Positions 55,101 to 61,837 of a stretch of DNA of 64,000 bases are shown one piece after another (within the stretch, counting starts at the first letter, position 1; every line of letters starts with the position of its first letter). The position numbers and the translations under genes are program-made. The DNA is from Trileptium ribeirensis. Lineage: Eukaryota > Nematoda > Enoplea > Enoplida > Thoracostomopsidae. The notes beneath the pieces were generated by a model. It was not told where the DNA came from, did no database searches, and saw only the letters and a program-made list of their open reading frames with translations. The stretch covers positions 1-64,000 of the forward strand of contig JASANE010003827.1 in NCBI GenBank assembly GCA_030248225.1. Reading direction: 5' to 3'.

Positions 55101-56583
55101 AAGAGCCTGATTCCTCAGAGACATAATTCCCTCCACTGAAAATTTCTTAAAATCAATAAATACATAGAAAACACATTAAATCAATACTTTCGTGGATAAT
55201 TTATCAATTCTGATGAAGATTACTTATTAATAAAGTTTGAAATGTATTTGTAAATTTTTAGCTGTTTTCGTGGGGGTGGCAACGCCAGAAAATCACTTCT
55301 TTCAAAATAAAAACTCTGGCTGTCTGACCATTGTGGTAAAAGCAAGCAGTAAATAAAAGACCTGCGTGCAAGAGTTGCACGGTGCCATAAATATAACAAA
55401 CCACAGTTCACCGGTAGGATAACAAACCTTTGCTCATCCGACATTTCAAAACTTATAGGCTTCCAGTTATAGTACGTCACGTATGGCTATTGTCCCAAAA
55501 ACTCAGCCGTCCATTTTAAAGATCTCCAGCCATTTTATCGGTCACACTACCTTAGTTTAGCCCTATTCTTCAAAAACTCGAAAAATCGCATTTTTCGAAT
55601 GGGGGACAAATTTTAAATTTTTGGCCATTATTACGTAAAATCTTGGAAATTTGCACGGGACAAAGTAATATTGTAAAATTACAGTCTTTGGGTTATACTA
55701 GGCGTTTACTTGAACGCTATCAGCGAACTTTCTGACATCTTGAATATTAAAATTTTGCCTTTTGGGGGGAGGGGCGTTTCAGAGAATATAGCTAATTTCT
55801 ACAAGTGACAAAAATCAGGAAAATAAAAAGTGTGGCGGTTAATATCGGAAAATCTAGGGGTCAGGGTAAGGAGGACATGTCTCTTAGTGAAAAGCCCCTT
55901 AAATCTGTAAAAAAATCCGTAATATTGTAAAATTACAGTCTTTGGGTTATACTAGGCGTTTACTTGAACGCTATCAGCGAACTTTCTGACATCTTGAATA
56001 TTAAAATTTTGCCTTTTTGGGGAGGGGCGTTTCAGAGAATATAGCTAATTTCTACAAGTGACAAAAATCAGGAAAATAAAAAGTGTGGCGGTTAATATCG
56101 GAAAATCTAGGGGTCAGGGTAGGGAGGACATGTCTCTTAGTGAAAAGCCCCTTAAATCTGTAAAAAAATCCGTAATATTGTAAAATTACAGTCTTTGGGT
56201 TATACTAGGCGTTTACTTGAACGCTATCAGCGAACTTTCTGACATCTTGAATATTAAAATTTTGCCTTTTTGGGGGAGGAGCGTTTCAGAGAATATAGCT
56301 AATTTCTACAAGTGACAAAAATCAGGAAAATAAAAAGTGTGGCGATTAATATCGGAAAATCTAGGGGTCAGGGTAAGGAGGACATGTCTCTTAGTGAAAA
56401 GCCCCTTAAATCTGTAAAAAAATCCGGCGAAAATGCATAGACAGAACTATTATACAAAACCAAATCAACTCGACTTGCACGCTGGTTTAGCTTACGTACT
56501 TTGTTCAATGTTTCGGCTGCAGCTTCTTGCTTTGACGGATCCACTGTCTCCTTCAAAGCTAACAAGACTTTTTCCAAATCCAT
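22066..56583 (-). CDS. IPO7: Importin-7/8 family nuclear import receptor, N-terminal ~667 residues, 15 exons (3' end not found)
   Basis: A karyopherin-beta that binds cargo in the cytoplasm, crosses the nuclear pore and releases it on RanGTP (family knowledge). I joined 15 minus-strand exons by protein similarity. Every intron is GT-AG and every junction keeps the reading frame. The protein starts at ATG 56,583-56,581 with MDLEKVLLALKETVDP, the family N terminus. An importin-beta N-terminal domain spans about residues 20-115 (PVRQAAVIYLKNLI, FTIHEQDRHLLRE), followed by HEAT repeats with the family blocks RPQLVWWKVKKWA, RIFERFGNPGNV, IIFPLMCHSERDQEMW, KKDGALHMIGSLA and EAAMALHQLISDQPKA. The vertebrate protein has a little over 1,000 residues, so the last third is missing, probably further left or beyond the window. 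Introns are 0.7-5 kb and repeat-rich. Importin-7 and -8 are close paralogues in vertebrates; I cannot separate them here. Confidence 0.93.
22890..23209. mobile_element. Second copy of the TGGGCTCTCCA MITE, opposite orientation
   Basis: Starts TGGGCTCCAT and contains GGCATTTTTCGGTTCCC, CCGATTCATTGCCTCTTGG and GCCCCCTGGCAAAATTTTC, all matching the reverse complement of 16,123-16,471. The right end is diverged. Confidence 0.7.
23689..23811 (-). CDS. IPO7: Importin-7 exon 14
   Basis: 123 nt, phase 0 at both ends. Encodes SEIFVQMLNSEDDECENRGL, then AVMGILGTLEAILDVMEDHP. The family has an acidic loop followed by '[21 protein letters not shown]'. Acceptor AATATTTTAG, donor GTAGTT. Confidence 0.92.
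24170..24505 (+). repeat. Two tandem ~176-bp units
   Basis: TAAATAGCTATCGTGTAGCC is at 24,237 and 24,413. Both units share 'TTTTTGACAAAGGCCC' and 'CGATAT'. Between importin exons 13 and 14. Confidence 0.7.
24808..24926 (-). CDS. IPO7: Importin-7 exon 13
   Basis: 119 nt. Encodes KILEMIASTHNDELCTVMQK, then FIQDFMEHVIPVAVNIAQKL, matching 'HIIRETENDDLTNVIQKMI...VTPIAVEM'. Acceptor TTTTCTAG, donor GTGAGT, phase 0 end. Confidence 0.92.
25459..25666 (-). CDS. IPO7: Importin-7 exon 12
   Basis: 208 nt. Encodes ACWCIREFSEVNFANDPSLV, then SVRLLCEDKDLPVQMEAAMA and LHQLISDQPKAPKILEPHV. The ACW and 'LPV..EAA.AL..LIS.Q.KA' motifs are typical of importin-7/8. Acceptor TTCCTTTTTAG, donor GTGAGT. Confidence 0.95.
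26062..27165. mobile_element. Non-autonomous hAT-type transposon, copy B (1,104 bp)
   Basis: Same family as copy A in inverse orientation: starts CAGGGAATAACCGGAACC, ends CCGGTTACTCCCTG. Target duplication TTGTAACA / CTGTAACA (7 of 8 match). The interior matches copy A, including a stretch with 'GGAGGCGA' and 'GAGCGAAAG'. Lies in importin intron 11, about 400 bp upstream of exon 12. Confidence 0.9.
27290..28500 (+). repeat. Composite repeat element: ~165-bp tandem units plus unique segment
   Basis: Units marked by GTATTCAG or its variant recur near 27,315, 27,475, 27,640 and 27,812, each with 'CCATTGAAAA' and 'AACC..ATC.TATTCAG' blocks. A non-repeated part (28,030-28,500) follows. In importin intron 11. 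Related to 30,150-32,140 in reverse. Confidence 0.7.
28905..29015. mobile_element. Fragment of the TGGGCTCTCCA MITE
   Basis: Only one end is kept: GGCAAAATTTTCACCGAATG followed by GAGAAGCCA, preceded by GC-rich blocks (GATGCCCCGTGGCGAAA). The other half is missing. Confidence 0.5.
30020..30109 (-). CDS. IPO7: Importin-7 exon 11
   Basis: 90 nt, 30 codons, phase 0 at both ends: KKMYKTELENMLCSHVMPLS, then ESSYGFLRAR. The family segment is 'KKKIYKDQMEYMLQNHVFPL...YMRARA'. Acceptor TTTTTTCAG, donor GTAAGT. It sits between two large inverted repeat elements. Confidence 0.93.
30150..32140 (-). repeat. Inverted copy of the composite repeat, split by a nested hAT element
   Basis: Reverse complement of the 27,290-28,500 element: the unique part is at 30,150-30,530 and array units at 30,540-30,725 and 31,500-32,140 (markers CTGAATACGATGGTTT, CCCATTTTCAGAA-like). 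A 774-bp insertion divides the array. Confidence 0.65.
30726..31499. mobile_element. Nested hAT-like element with CAGGGTG ends (~774 bp)
   Basis: Begins CAGGGTGCCCGCGCC and ends GACCGCGATCACCCTG (inverted). Just inside the ends are imperfect repeats of TTTTCAAGGATTT/CCCGAATTT. The flanks TCTATATA / TATATATA look like an 8-bp duplication (7 of 8). It interrupts a tandem-array element on both sides. Confidence 0.7.
32240..32575. mobile_element. Related GC-rich MITE, right end degraded
   Basis: Left end GGCCTGTCCACGGTGGGGG and the same core (CCCCATGTTCGTGAGA, AAACATTAATTACCACTA) as the 48-kb copy. The right end is only weakly recognisable (GACCAGCGGACCA). C-runs have been broken by substitutions. 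Confidence 0.7.
32985..33860 (+). repeat. Tandem array, ~168-bp unit, about five copies
   Basis: The block ATAARNTTGACCTTCC recurs at 33,154, 33,319, 33,487, 33,661 and 33,826 (steps 165, 168, 174, 165). Each unit also has GCCAAAATTA and 'GGGGCTAGAAGAGCCAAA'. Diverged, hence old. In importin intron 10. Confidence 0.75.
33861..35192. other. Importin intron 10, upstream part
   Basis: Nothing coding recognised. Sequence around 34,190-34,420 has repeat-like character (AAAATCGAGTTATGGTCTC), but no second copy was noticed. Confidence 0.4.
35193..35383 (-). CDS. IPO7: Importin-7 exon 10
   Basis: 191 nt. Encodes VYEEIINPVHAAIRLLVNAM, RKGILNKTVQFVVRIMND and PQKKDGALHMIGSLAPNLMK. The KKDGALHMIGSLA motif is diagnostic. 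Acceptor ATTTTGACAG, donor GTATAT; phase 0 end. Confidence 0.96.
36609..36708 (-). CDS. IPO7: Importin-7 exon 9
   Basis: 100 nt. Encodes PLVQEIIFPLMCHSERDQEM, then WDEDPQEFIRTKY. This is the family FPLMC...D.E.W..DP.E.IR.K block. Acceptor TTTGCTTTAG, donor GTACAA. The final G joins exon 10 to give Asp. Confidence 0.94.
36709..40237. other. Importin intron 8
   Basis: AT-rich, apart from the 54-bp duplication no repeats with clear borders and no coding motif. Confidence 0.4.
38111..38218 (+). repeat. Perfect 54-bp tandem duplication
   Basis: CTGACATTCGATATTTCG begins at 38,111 and again at 38,165 with no visible difference through GGGAGTCCA. Recent duplication in importin intron 8. Confidence 0.9.
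40238..40283 (-). CDS. IPO7: Importin-7 exon 8 (46-bp micro-exon)
   Basis: 46 nt with a strong acceptor (TTTTTTATAG) and donor (GTAAGTG). Encodes TSHAFSWKFMKSHMM, matching the family segment 'VSHALTWKNLKPHI'. It enters with one base to complete Gly and leaves in phase 0, exactly what exons 7 and 9 need. It is too short to be found as an open frame; phase logic and motif predicted it before it was found. Confidence 0.9.
41243..42533. mobile_element. Non-autonomous hAT-type transposon, copy C (1,291 bp)
   Basis: Same orientation as copy A. Perfect 8-bp duplication TTAGTCAG (41,235-41,242 and 42,534-42,541). It carries about 190 bp absent from copies A and B at roughly 42,162-42,345. Lies in importin intron 7, 139 bp from exon 7. 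Confidence 0.92.
42673..42775 (-). CDS. IPO7: Importin-7 exon 7
   Basis: 103 nt. Encodes GPVIETVLQLLQEMHTGNYV, then SPRVLHEALMYLSEG, matching the family helix pair with its 'APRVLQQTLNYI' block. Acceptor CTAATTTCAG, donor GTTAGT. A hAT transposon copy ends 139 bp downstream of the donor. Confidence 0.9.
42776..44099. other. Importin intron 6
   Basis: No gene. A segment at about 43,280-43,740 (GAGTGGAGTTTCCACC, then GATCATAACTCGCTACC) resembles the unique part of the composite repeat at 28.1-28.5 kb. Confidence 0.35.
44100..44355 (-). CDS. IPO7: Importin-7 exon 6
   Basis: 256 nt, the longest exon found. Encodes YSFNLELMSQESFQAWMES, PVPAETLQIDEDERPQLVWW, KVKKWAMYLLHRIFERFGNP and GNVNSEYTQFAEFYLKNCA. 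The ERPQLVWWKVKKWA block is among the most conserved stretches of importin-7/8. Acceptor CTTTTCCAG, donor GTTTGT. Confidence 0.96.
45796..45952 (-). CDS. IPO7: Importin-7 exon 5
   Basis: 157 nt, ends in phase 0. Starts YKKPDQRQPLIEAMRVMLP, then YERLQQTLPDSSAESVIIQK and IKTFFTLVQ. The family has the same YKKP...PL..AM and DQS..VLIQK pattern. Acceptor TTTTTAG, donor GTAATA. Confidence 0.95.
47286..47480 (-). CDS. IPO7: Importin-7 exon 4
   Basis: 195 nt. Encodes AQLAVAVGNILKTDFPGRWP, then a HEAT helix ending VLHRLVKNYE. It has a longer acidic/polar loop (NDTSIVVPNSDQCSTAQ) than I expect from vertebrate importin-7. Acceptor ATATTTCAG, donor GTAAGC. Confidence 0.94.
48066..48444. mobile_element. 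GC-rich MITE with TGGCCTGTCCACAG inverted ends (379 bp)
   Basis: Terminal inverted repeats TGGCCTGTCCACAG / CTGTGGACAGGCCA. Inside are long runs of C (eight or nine) on the + strand next to GTGGGGG, and an AT-rich core. In importin intron 3. Confidence 0.8.
49426..49606 (-). CDS. IPO7: Importin-7 exon 3
   Basis: 181 nt, enters with two bases and leaves with two. It encodes VIYLKNLIVMHWDE, a Gly/Ser/Pro-containing linker, then FTIHEQDRHLLRESVIDVII and RVPDVI. Acceptor TGTTTGTAG, donor GTAAAC. It completes the Ran/nucleoporin-contacting N-terminal domain. Confidence 0.95.
50461..51795 (+). mobile_element. Dispersed element with CAGAACGTAGYG ends, containing a tandem array
   Basis: Left end GCAGAACGTAGCGAAGC and right end CACTACGTTCTG form short inverted termini. 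Between them is a ~356-bp tandem array. No ORF of transposase type. In importin intron 2. Confidence 0.65.
50600..51660 (+). repeat. Tandem array, ~356-bp unit, three copies
   Basis: Units begin with CAATGAGT at 50,600, 50,955 and 51,313 (periods 355 and 358). Each carries blocks such as GACGTCAGAACAAATTTT, CTTAATMRAAAAACAAAAA and GAACCATGGGTCACAGA. The third unit decays at its end. Confidence 0.85.
52620..53210 (+). pseudogene. LINE (non-LTR retrotransposon) reverse-transcriptase C-terminal fragment
   Basis: Three plus-strand frames together show the usual LINE reverse-transcriptase tail: a CLGSVDNGSESSATDI block, PMLLYGKESW, then RILGIYKRN, KKRRLWIGHILHMRNDCLPK and a tryptophan-containing end (AAQNWTKI). 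Stops and frameshifts interrupt it (e.g. TGA inside the first block), so it is dead. Only the C-terminal part of the RT ORF is present; no endonuclease domain was seen nearby. It lies antisense in importin intron 2. Confidence 0.8.
53266..53347 (-). CDS. IPO7: Importin-7 exon 2
   Basis: 82 nt. It begins MQKIISFCPILLRIVD and ends MPVRQA plus one base. The acceptor is TTTTTGTAG and the donor GTAAAG. The split codon joins to exon 3 to give RQAAVIYLKN, the conserved end of the importin-beta N-terminal domain. A LINE fragment on the opposite strand ends about 60 bp downstream of its donor. Confidence 0.92.
53881..55500. other. Importin intron 1, no features
   Basis: AT-rich. An exon-like minus stretch at about 55,013-55,060 was considered and rejected. 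Confidence 0.4.
55667..56427 (+). repeat. Three near-identical 253-bp tandem copies
   Basis: AATATTGTAAAATTACAG recurs at 55,667, 55,921 and 56,174 (steps 254 and 253). The three units differ at only a few positions, so the amplification is recent. The array ends about 70 bp from the donor of importin exon 1, inside intron 1. Confidence 0.92.
56500..56583 (-). CDS. IPO7: Importin-7 exon 1 (initiator)
   Basis: 28 codons, phase 0 end. It encodes MDLEKVLLALKETVDPSKQE and then AAAETLNK, matching the family N-terminal helix. Donor GTACGT at 56,499. An overlapping GTAAGC donor four bases later would break the join to exon 2. An in-frame TTG lies three codons upstream, but the ATG at 56,583 gives the family start. 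Confidence 0.92.
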
Positions 56584-56640
56584 TATGCCCAAATGTAAAT
56601 ACCCAATATTTTTATAGCAATACTAAAATCAAGAAACCTT
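56584..56640 (-). promoter_or_regulatory. Splice-acceptor-like site upstream of importin ATG
   Basis: On the minus strand TTCTTGATTTTAG ends at 56,623, leaving about 39 nt before the initiator ATG. This could be a 5' UTR intron acceptor or, in lineages with spliced leaders, a trans-splice site. The sequence alone does not decide. Confidence 0.35.
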
Positions 56641-57020
56641 TTACAAAGCGTTCGTAATATATTTATATACAGGGTCATGGTTATACAACCAATGTATTTT
56701 ATTATGTTTTTATTTTTACAAGAAAAACTACACCATTTCCGCGACTTCTACAAGAATATACAACAATCGTATACCTGTAAATGGTAACAAACAGTAGCGA
56801 GTTAAATCAGAGCGAAATTGCGTTGCTCACGTTGAATGAGCGGTTGCTACTCTCATAAATTGCAGCTAACTTCTCGATCATTGACACCTACAGTCAACAG
56901 GTGAACATTCACACAAGGATGTCAAAAATAACTAAATTACATAAATTTGTTCTACTGATGCTCCTTAAATCGTCAGATGCAAACATCAACAACAGCTGCA
57001 CTATTAATTTAAGGCTCTTT

Positions 57021-57260
57021 CGATTATATGATCGTAGTCTCGGTAAACAGCTCGGGTTATGTCTGTAGTCGTGGGCACAGAGAGAGCCCCGATTATACGA
57101 TCGTAGTCGCGTGTAAACAGCCCAGATTATATAATCGTAGCCGTGGGCAAACAGCCCCGATTATATAATCGTGATCGTGCGTAAACAGCCCGGATTATAT
57201 GATCGTAATCGTGAGTAAACAGCTCTGATTATATGATCCTAGTCGGGGGTAAAGCAGTTT
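57021..57260 (+). repeat. 34-bp minisatellite, about seven units
   Basis: 'GATTATATGATCGTAGTC' and variants start at 57,021, ~57,054, 57,090, 57,124, 57,158, 57,192 and 57,226, each followed by 'GTAAACAGCCC'. Spacing is 33-36 bp. About 450 bp upstream of the importin ATG. Confidence 0.85.
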
Positions 57261-57648
57261 CCTAACTTCTCGTACCTCGTACGTGATCTGCCATGATCAG
57301 ATCAGGAGCAAATCGATAGTGTATTCATCTGTTCCTGCGGATAGCAGCTAGTGGAAGTGAATCGGCTGAGTGTGGTGCTGTCCCAAAGCCGGCGTGTCTC
57401 AAGGCTTTGGCGTTGTAAACTAGTCAGTCGTTCTTGATATGGCGCCAAATTGTCCGTATGATCTAAATACACTTGTTAACCACTTCAGAACAGTGACGTG
57501 ATGGCTTAAGATCGTCTGATATCCATACCCTGAGATCACGATTACTAATAAGGAATGATGATTATGTTATTTATACTAGGGACTTGTCTCATGGCCAAGA
57601 AAGTAAATTCTGAGTGCATATAAAAGTTAGGTTAATACTTACATTTCG

Positions 57649-58148
57649 TTAAAGTCGAAGATCCAAAACAACGTTAAAATGACTGCCATTGTAGCTGCCA
57701 AGGTATATAGCACGATTGCCAATCAACTCGATATGTTGGAGGGGAAGCAGCCTCGGATCATGGCAACACCAAAGATGCCGTGTCCTGCGATAAACGAAAA
57801 TATTTGTGCGCAAAATGTAACCCATGATCCGTATAAGTTGTGCTTGACAAATTCGGCTGCTACCCCACGGAACCTCGCAAACTGTTGTTGATCGTTGCAT
57901 ACTGCCACAGCGATTGATCGATAAAAACAGTTGCCGTCACCTTTCACTGCGACATAGCTAGAGCGGGCGTTGCTTGGCGGCACATAGACGGAAACTGCTA
58001 AACGGTCTCTGCGACTTCGGTGTGATGAGCATAGTGGAGCATTGAATTTAGTTGCCTGGTGCCTCATCCAATCGACATCAACAGGCAGGAAGCCAAATGT
58101 TTCTGTACCAGAATTTAGGCTGTCAGGGCTAGGAGCTGGTCGGATACG
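57649..58148 (-). pseudogene. OTU-like cysteine protease domain, frameshifted (probably from a mobile element)
   Basis: One minus-strand frame (58,148 to 57,723) carries YVAVKGDGNCFYRSIAVAV and FARFRGVAAEFVKHN, the OTU nucleophile region (Cys in GDGNCF). The C-terminal half, LRTNIFVYRR followed by AIYLGSYNGSHFNVVLD with the catalytic-His motif, lies in another frame (57,649-57,900). A single copy therefore has both active-site blocks, separated by at least one frameshift or an unseen small intron. No ATG-led upstream exon or splice site is evident. OTU domains are cellular deubiquitinases but are also common in large animal DNA and retro-elements. The surrounding repeats favour the second origin. 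About 1.1 kb upstream of the importin start, same strand. Confidence 0.7.
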
Positions 58149-58289
58149 TTAGCAAACGGTATTATTGGGTGTCGCTTGAGTGTACTTGTTGGATTAGCCT
58201 GACCCAAAGGAAATTGATCCAAAGGGAACAGGACCTTTCCATCCTTCTTGTATGTCCTGCGATCTTCATTAATTCGATGAATAGTGCTC

Positions 58290-58940
58290 AATCTTAGCCG
58301 AATCGCTCCAGTGGTTGAGGAGATATGTCCAGTTGGGTGTTTTCGGTGTCCCAAGGACCCAATTACAACCCACCTTAACCCAACCCTGCTCGACAGGTAG
58401 GTCAATAGTAACGCAGAGTATATTGCTATATAGAGCTTTGCTTTCTGAACAAAATGAGCCAAATCTTAGCCGAATGGCTCCAGTGATTGAGGAGATATGG
58501 CCAATTTGGTGTTTTCGGGGCCCCAAGGGCGCATTTACAACCCACCTTAACCCAACCATGGTCGACAAGTAAGGTCAATAACAACGTAGCGTATATAGCT
58601 ATTTAGAGCTTTGCTTTCTGAACAAAATAAGCCCAATTTTAGTCCAATCACTTCAGCGGCTAAGGAGACATTATCAATTTGCCGTTTTCGGAGGTCCCAA
58701 GGGTTTTAATGGCATTTTAAAACCCATTTTGACCAAAGCCTGGAGTGCGGCAACAACAACACCTAAATAGCTTTATAGAGCTAAATGTTCTGAACAAAAT
58801 GAGCCCAAACGCGGCCAGATCGCACCGGTGGTTGTCGAGATATGGCTCATAACGCGTTTTGTTGGGATCCCTAGGGACTCTACCTGGGCCCTGTCGGACC
58901 CCTTTTGAGGGGCAAGGAGTTTAAATCGGTTTTTGCGTCT
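58290..58940 (+). repeat. Tandem array, ~172-bp unit, four copies
   Basis: Units with 'TCTTAGCCGAATSGCTCCAG' recur at 58,292, 58,464, ~58,637 and ~58,810, each followed by 'GAGATATGGCC', 'CCCAAGGG' and 'GAGCTTTGCTTTCTGAACAA'. The last unit is the most diverged. Confidence 0.8.
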
Positions 58941-59570
58941 AACTAAAGGGCACAAATAGAGATGTGACTATTGCCATGGTACGTAGGTGCATTTCTAGTT
59001 ATGTTAGCCGGAGCTATGTTATGTTATTTTTTGGTGTAAGATTTTATGGGAGGAGGCTGACCACCAGGTCTGGGGTCAGTAGTCTATTTAATAGGGAGGA
59101 ACCAGAATTCCCATTTCACAGTCAAAATTAGCTAACCATACTAAACTAGTTATAAGTGCAGCACCATTCTTGGTGCTATTTATGTCGTCACTTGTAAGAC
59201 CTCTCGCCTTCGCAACTTGTTGAGATTTCGGCTAGGTTTTTATTCAAAATTATAAATTTTCCAGATTTTGGATCTACCAACCTTTCGGGTCAATGTTTAA
59301 CATGCTACGGGTTGATTACATGTGGAGCTTTATGCTTCGTTACTTTAGAGATCTGGCGTTGAAAACCGTCAAATGCACAAGAAATAGATACATACAGATG
59401 GAAAAATACTCCCATGACAGTACGGTTAGAGTAACAGTGGCACAAAATTTTAGTGGTTTCTCCGTCCAAATGTATAAAAGAAGGCGGCTTACTTAACAAG
59501 TCGGAGATTGGGAAAGAAGCAAGCTTTATATCTGCTGGCTGCACTGGAAAACAGACTGCTGTGGTTTGGC

Positions 59571-59690
59571 TGGAATTGCTCAGTTGCTACAGCGCCTGCT
59601 TGCGGATCCAAAGGCTAATTTATTTGCTAAATTCAAACTTTTTCGTCGTTTACCATCTACCACTAGGCCTAAATGAAAAACTGATTATAT
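59571..59690 (+). repeat. Second SINE-like copy, B box lost
   Basis: Shares GCTTGCGGATCCAAAGG and the tail TACCACTAGGCCTAAATGAAA with the copy at 59.9 kb but lacks the B-box region. Confidence 0.5.
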
Positions 59691-59924
59691 GACATGGAGG
59701 TCGTACGGGAAGGTCGGATTCTAGTGTTGACTTGCTGAACCCAGAATCATATGTACCTGCGCCCGTCACCCCACATGTATGGCCTATGGGCTAACAACTA
59801 AGTGCTGCTTCTCGCTAATGCGAATACAAAATAAAATATATTACATATGTAATAAAGACCAGTGGTAGGCTTTTCTGAGAGCCGGGTCATGTCGAACATG
59901 GCGTTTTGTGACCGCTGTGAAGTC

Positions 59925-60090
59925 GAGCAACGGCAACTCAGTCGGTATAGCGCATGATTGCGGATCCAAAGGTGAGAGGTTGGTGGCTCGAATCTCATCC
60001 CAGCCGCACGTTTCTATCGGCTGCTTTTCACAGCCTTACGTCGTTTTACACTTACCACTATGCCTAAATAAAAGTTATATAAAATTCAAA
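59925..60090 (+). repeat. tRNA-derived SINE-like element, fuller copy
   Basis: A pol III A-box-like GGCAACTCAGTCGGTATAGC and B-box-like GGCTCGAATCT (59,985-59,995) are spaced as in tRNA. The tail ends ACTATGCCTAAATAAAAG. The acceptor stem does not pair well, so it is not a functional tRNA. Confidence 0.55.
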
Positions 60091-61837
60091 ATCAAACCGT
60101 AGATTACGTAATATTGTGAGGATCTTACCAGGCTAACTTACACAAAATTTCAAAAAAATTTCACAAAAATATCAATGTTTTTACTTTCAAAAAAATTTAT
60201 TTAGCATTAAATTAGTTGTTACATATTGCTAATTGGGTATCAGCTAAGCAATTGACATAGCTATATCCAGTTGGCGTCACTTTTGTGTCATCATGTGCCA
60301 AACCTTATTATTTATGTGTCAGTCTTATGAATAATGTCGTCGAGTCAACGCGCATGGTCCGGCGAAAGGCAGAATGTGTTGAGAGACAGTTCGTTTATTT
60401 TTTCATTAAATTTGGCTTTTCCATTTTCTTAGCAATTACTGATTGTTTAGTGTAGCTAGGCGAAGAATCAACGATTGGACTGCAAGCGCAGACATAGTGG
60501 GTAAAAGATACCAACGGAGTAGCCGATAACCAGCGAACGACAAATTTTATGGTTTTACTGAATGAATGTAGGGTCTGGCTGATTTGATCGAACAGTGGTT
60601 TATTTTGATAACCAGCATAAGGAGCGTAAATCGTACCCCTTCCTAAGAGATTGCTCTGTGTGTAAGTTAACAGGGCAAATTAGCCGCTTCCTAAGGGCGA
60701 GATATCTGGAGGCATTAGTAAGCAACCTCTGAGTGTGAGTTCTATTTTGAGAAAGGGGAACGTTGGCACTCTTTTGCGGGGTGCTAGAGGGGGTCTAACC
60801 CCTCTAAGGCTGTCTCTAGCACTCCCTTGCGAAGTGCTATTGATACTTGACAGCGTACCACCCGTATAACAGTACTTGAGCTCGCCAAATTCTCTCTTGT
60901 GAGCAGGTTGATTTCTTGCTCACAGTACCTTGAAAATATAATTTCCGAGCACAAATTACGTTTGAGTTATCAAATTGTGAGTCCCCAGCTCTGAATTCTC
61001 TCCATATGATGCTTAAGGCAACCCAATCTGTCTCTCTTGCGAGGACACTGAACCCCGTCATAGCACGGATTGCTTTCGAATGAAATAAAACGTAAGTAGG
61101 TACCACGTATTTTGATATATATAACTTTCAGGACTTTGCCACAATCGCGTTATCAGGAACAATTTTATCTTATGACGTCAGCCGAAATAATCTTGCTGTA
61201 AATTTTTTATTAAACTCTTTAACTATCGCCTTTGATGGCTTTATTGCTAAAATTAGTGCATTTGTTGGAATTAACAGGAAGTGGTGTTAAATAACAGTGA
61301 TATATTTTTAAATGTCCAACGGGGTAGGGATGGCGGCTATCGGATTATTAAATTAGGACGGGATTCGTCACTCGAAGATGTGGTGTTCGTACGCGCGGCC
61401 AGTAGTATGCCGGTGGGGAATAATTAGTCTTTCTTGAAGCGCGTTATTATACTTTTGCAAATATACTTTTTATTTCCTATGGCGTTGGAGCGTGACTACT
61501 TCGACTGACTTAGATTGTGGTTCCGGTATAAACTCAACACAGCCAAAGTTAGAACATTTATTCAAAATTAGTATAATACGCCAATATTTATTACACGTTT
61601 GTTCGGTTCCAGCCATTTATAGTACAACTAACTTCGCCACCTATGCCTTGTTAACCCCGAATATTTTAGCCACTACAGTCAGAAAAGCGCCGCTGATTCC
61701 ACTCAGATATGATTTCGCTTCACATCAACTGGGTTAATTCATCCTTGCTTTATTTATTTTTCTCAAGCTCAGTGTTGAGCGGACTATTATTCTGAGTAGG
61801 TTAATTGTTACTTGAAGTTAGGTTACGTATTGATTAG
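60091..61837. other. Unassigned, moderately GC-rich
   Basis: Contains a strong hairpin AGAGGGG...CCCCTCT near 60,788-60,808 and repeats of CACTC.TTGCG around it. The 89-codon minus frame (60,837-61,106) has no recognisable domain. Confidence 0.35.

Noticed and set aside
59925..60005. Possible functional tRNA gene
   Set aside because: Box-like motifs are present but the acceptor and anticodon stems do not pair; a SINE head explains it better.
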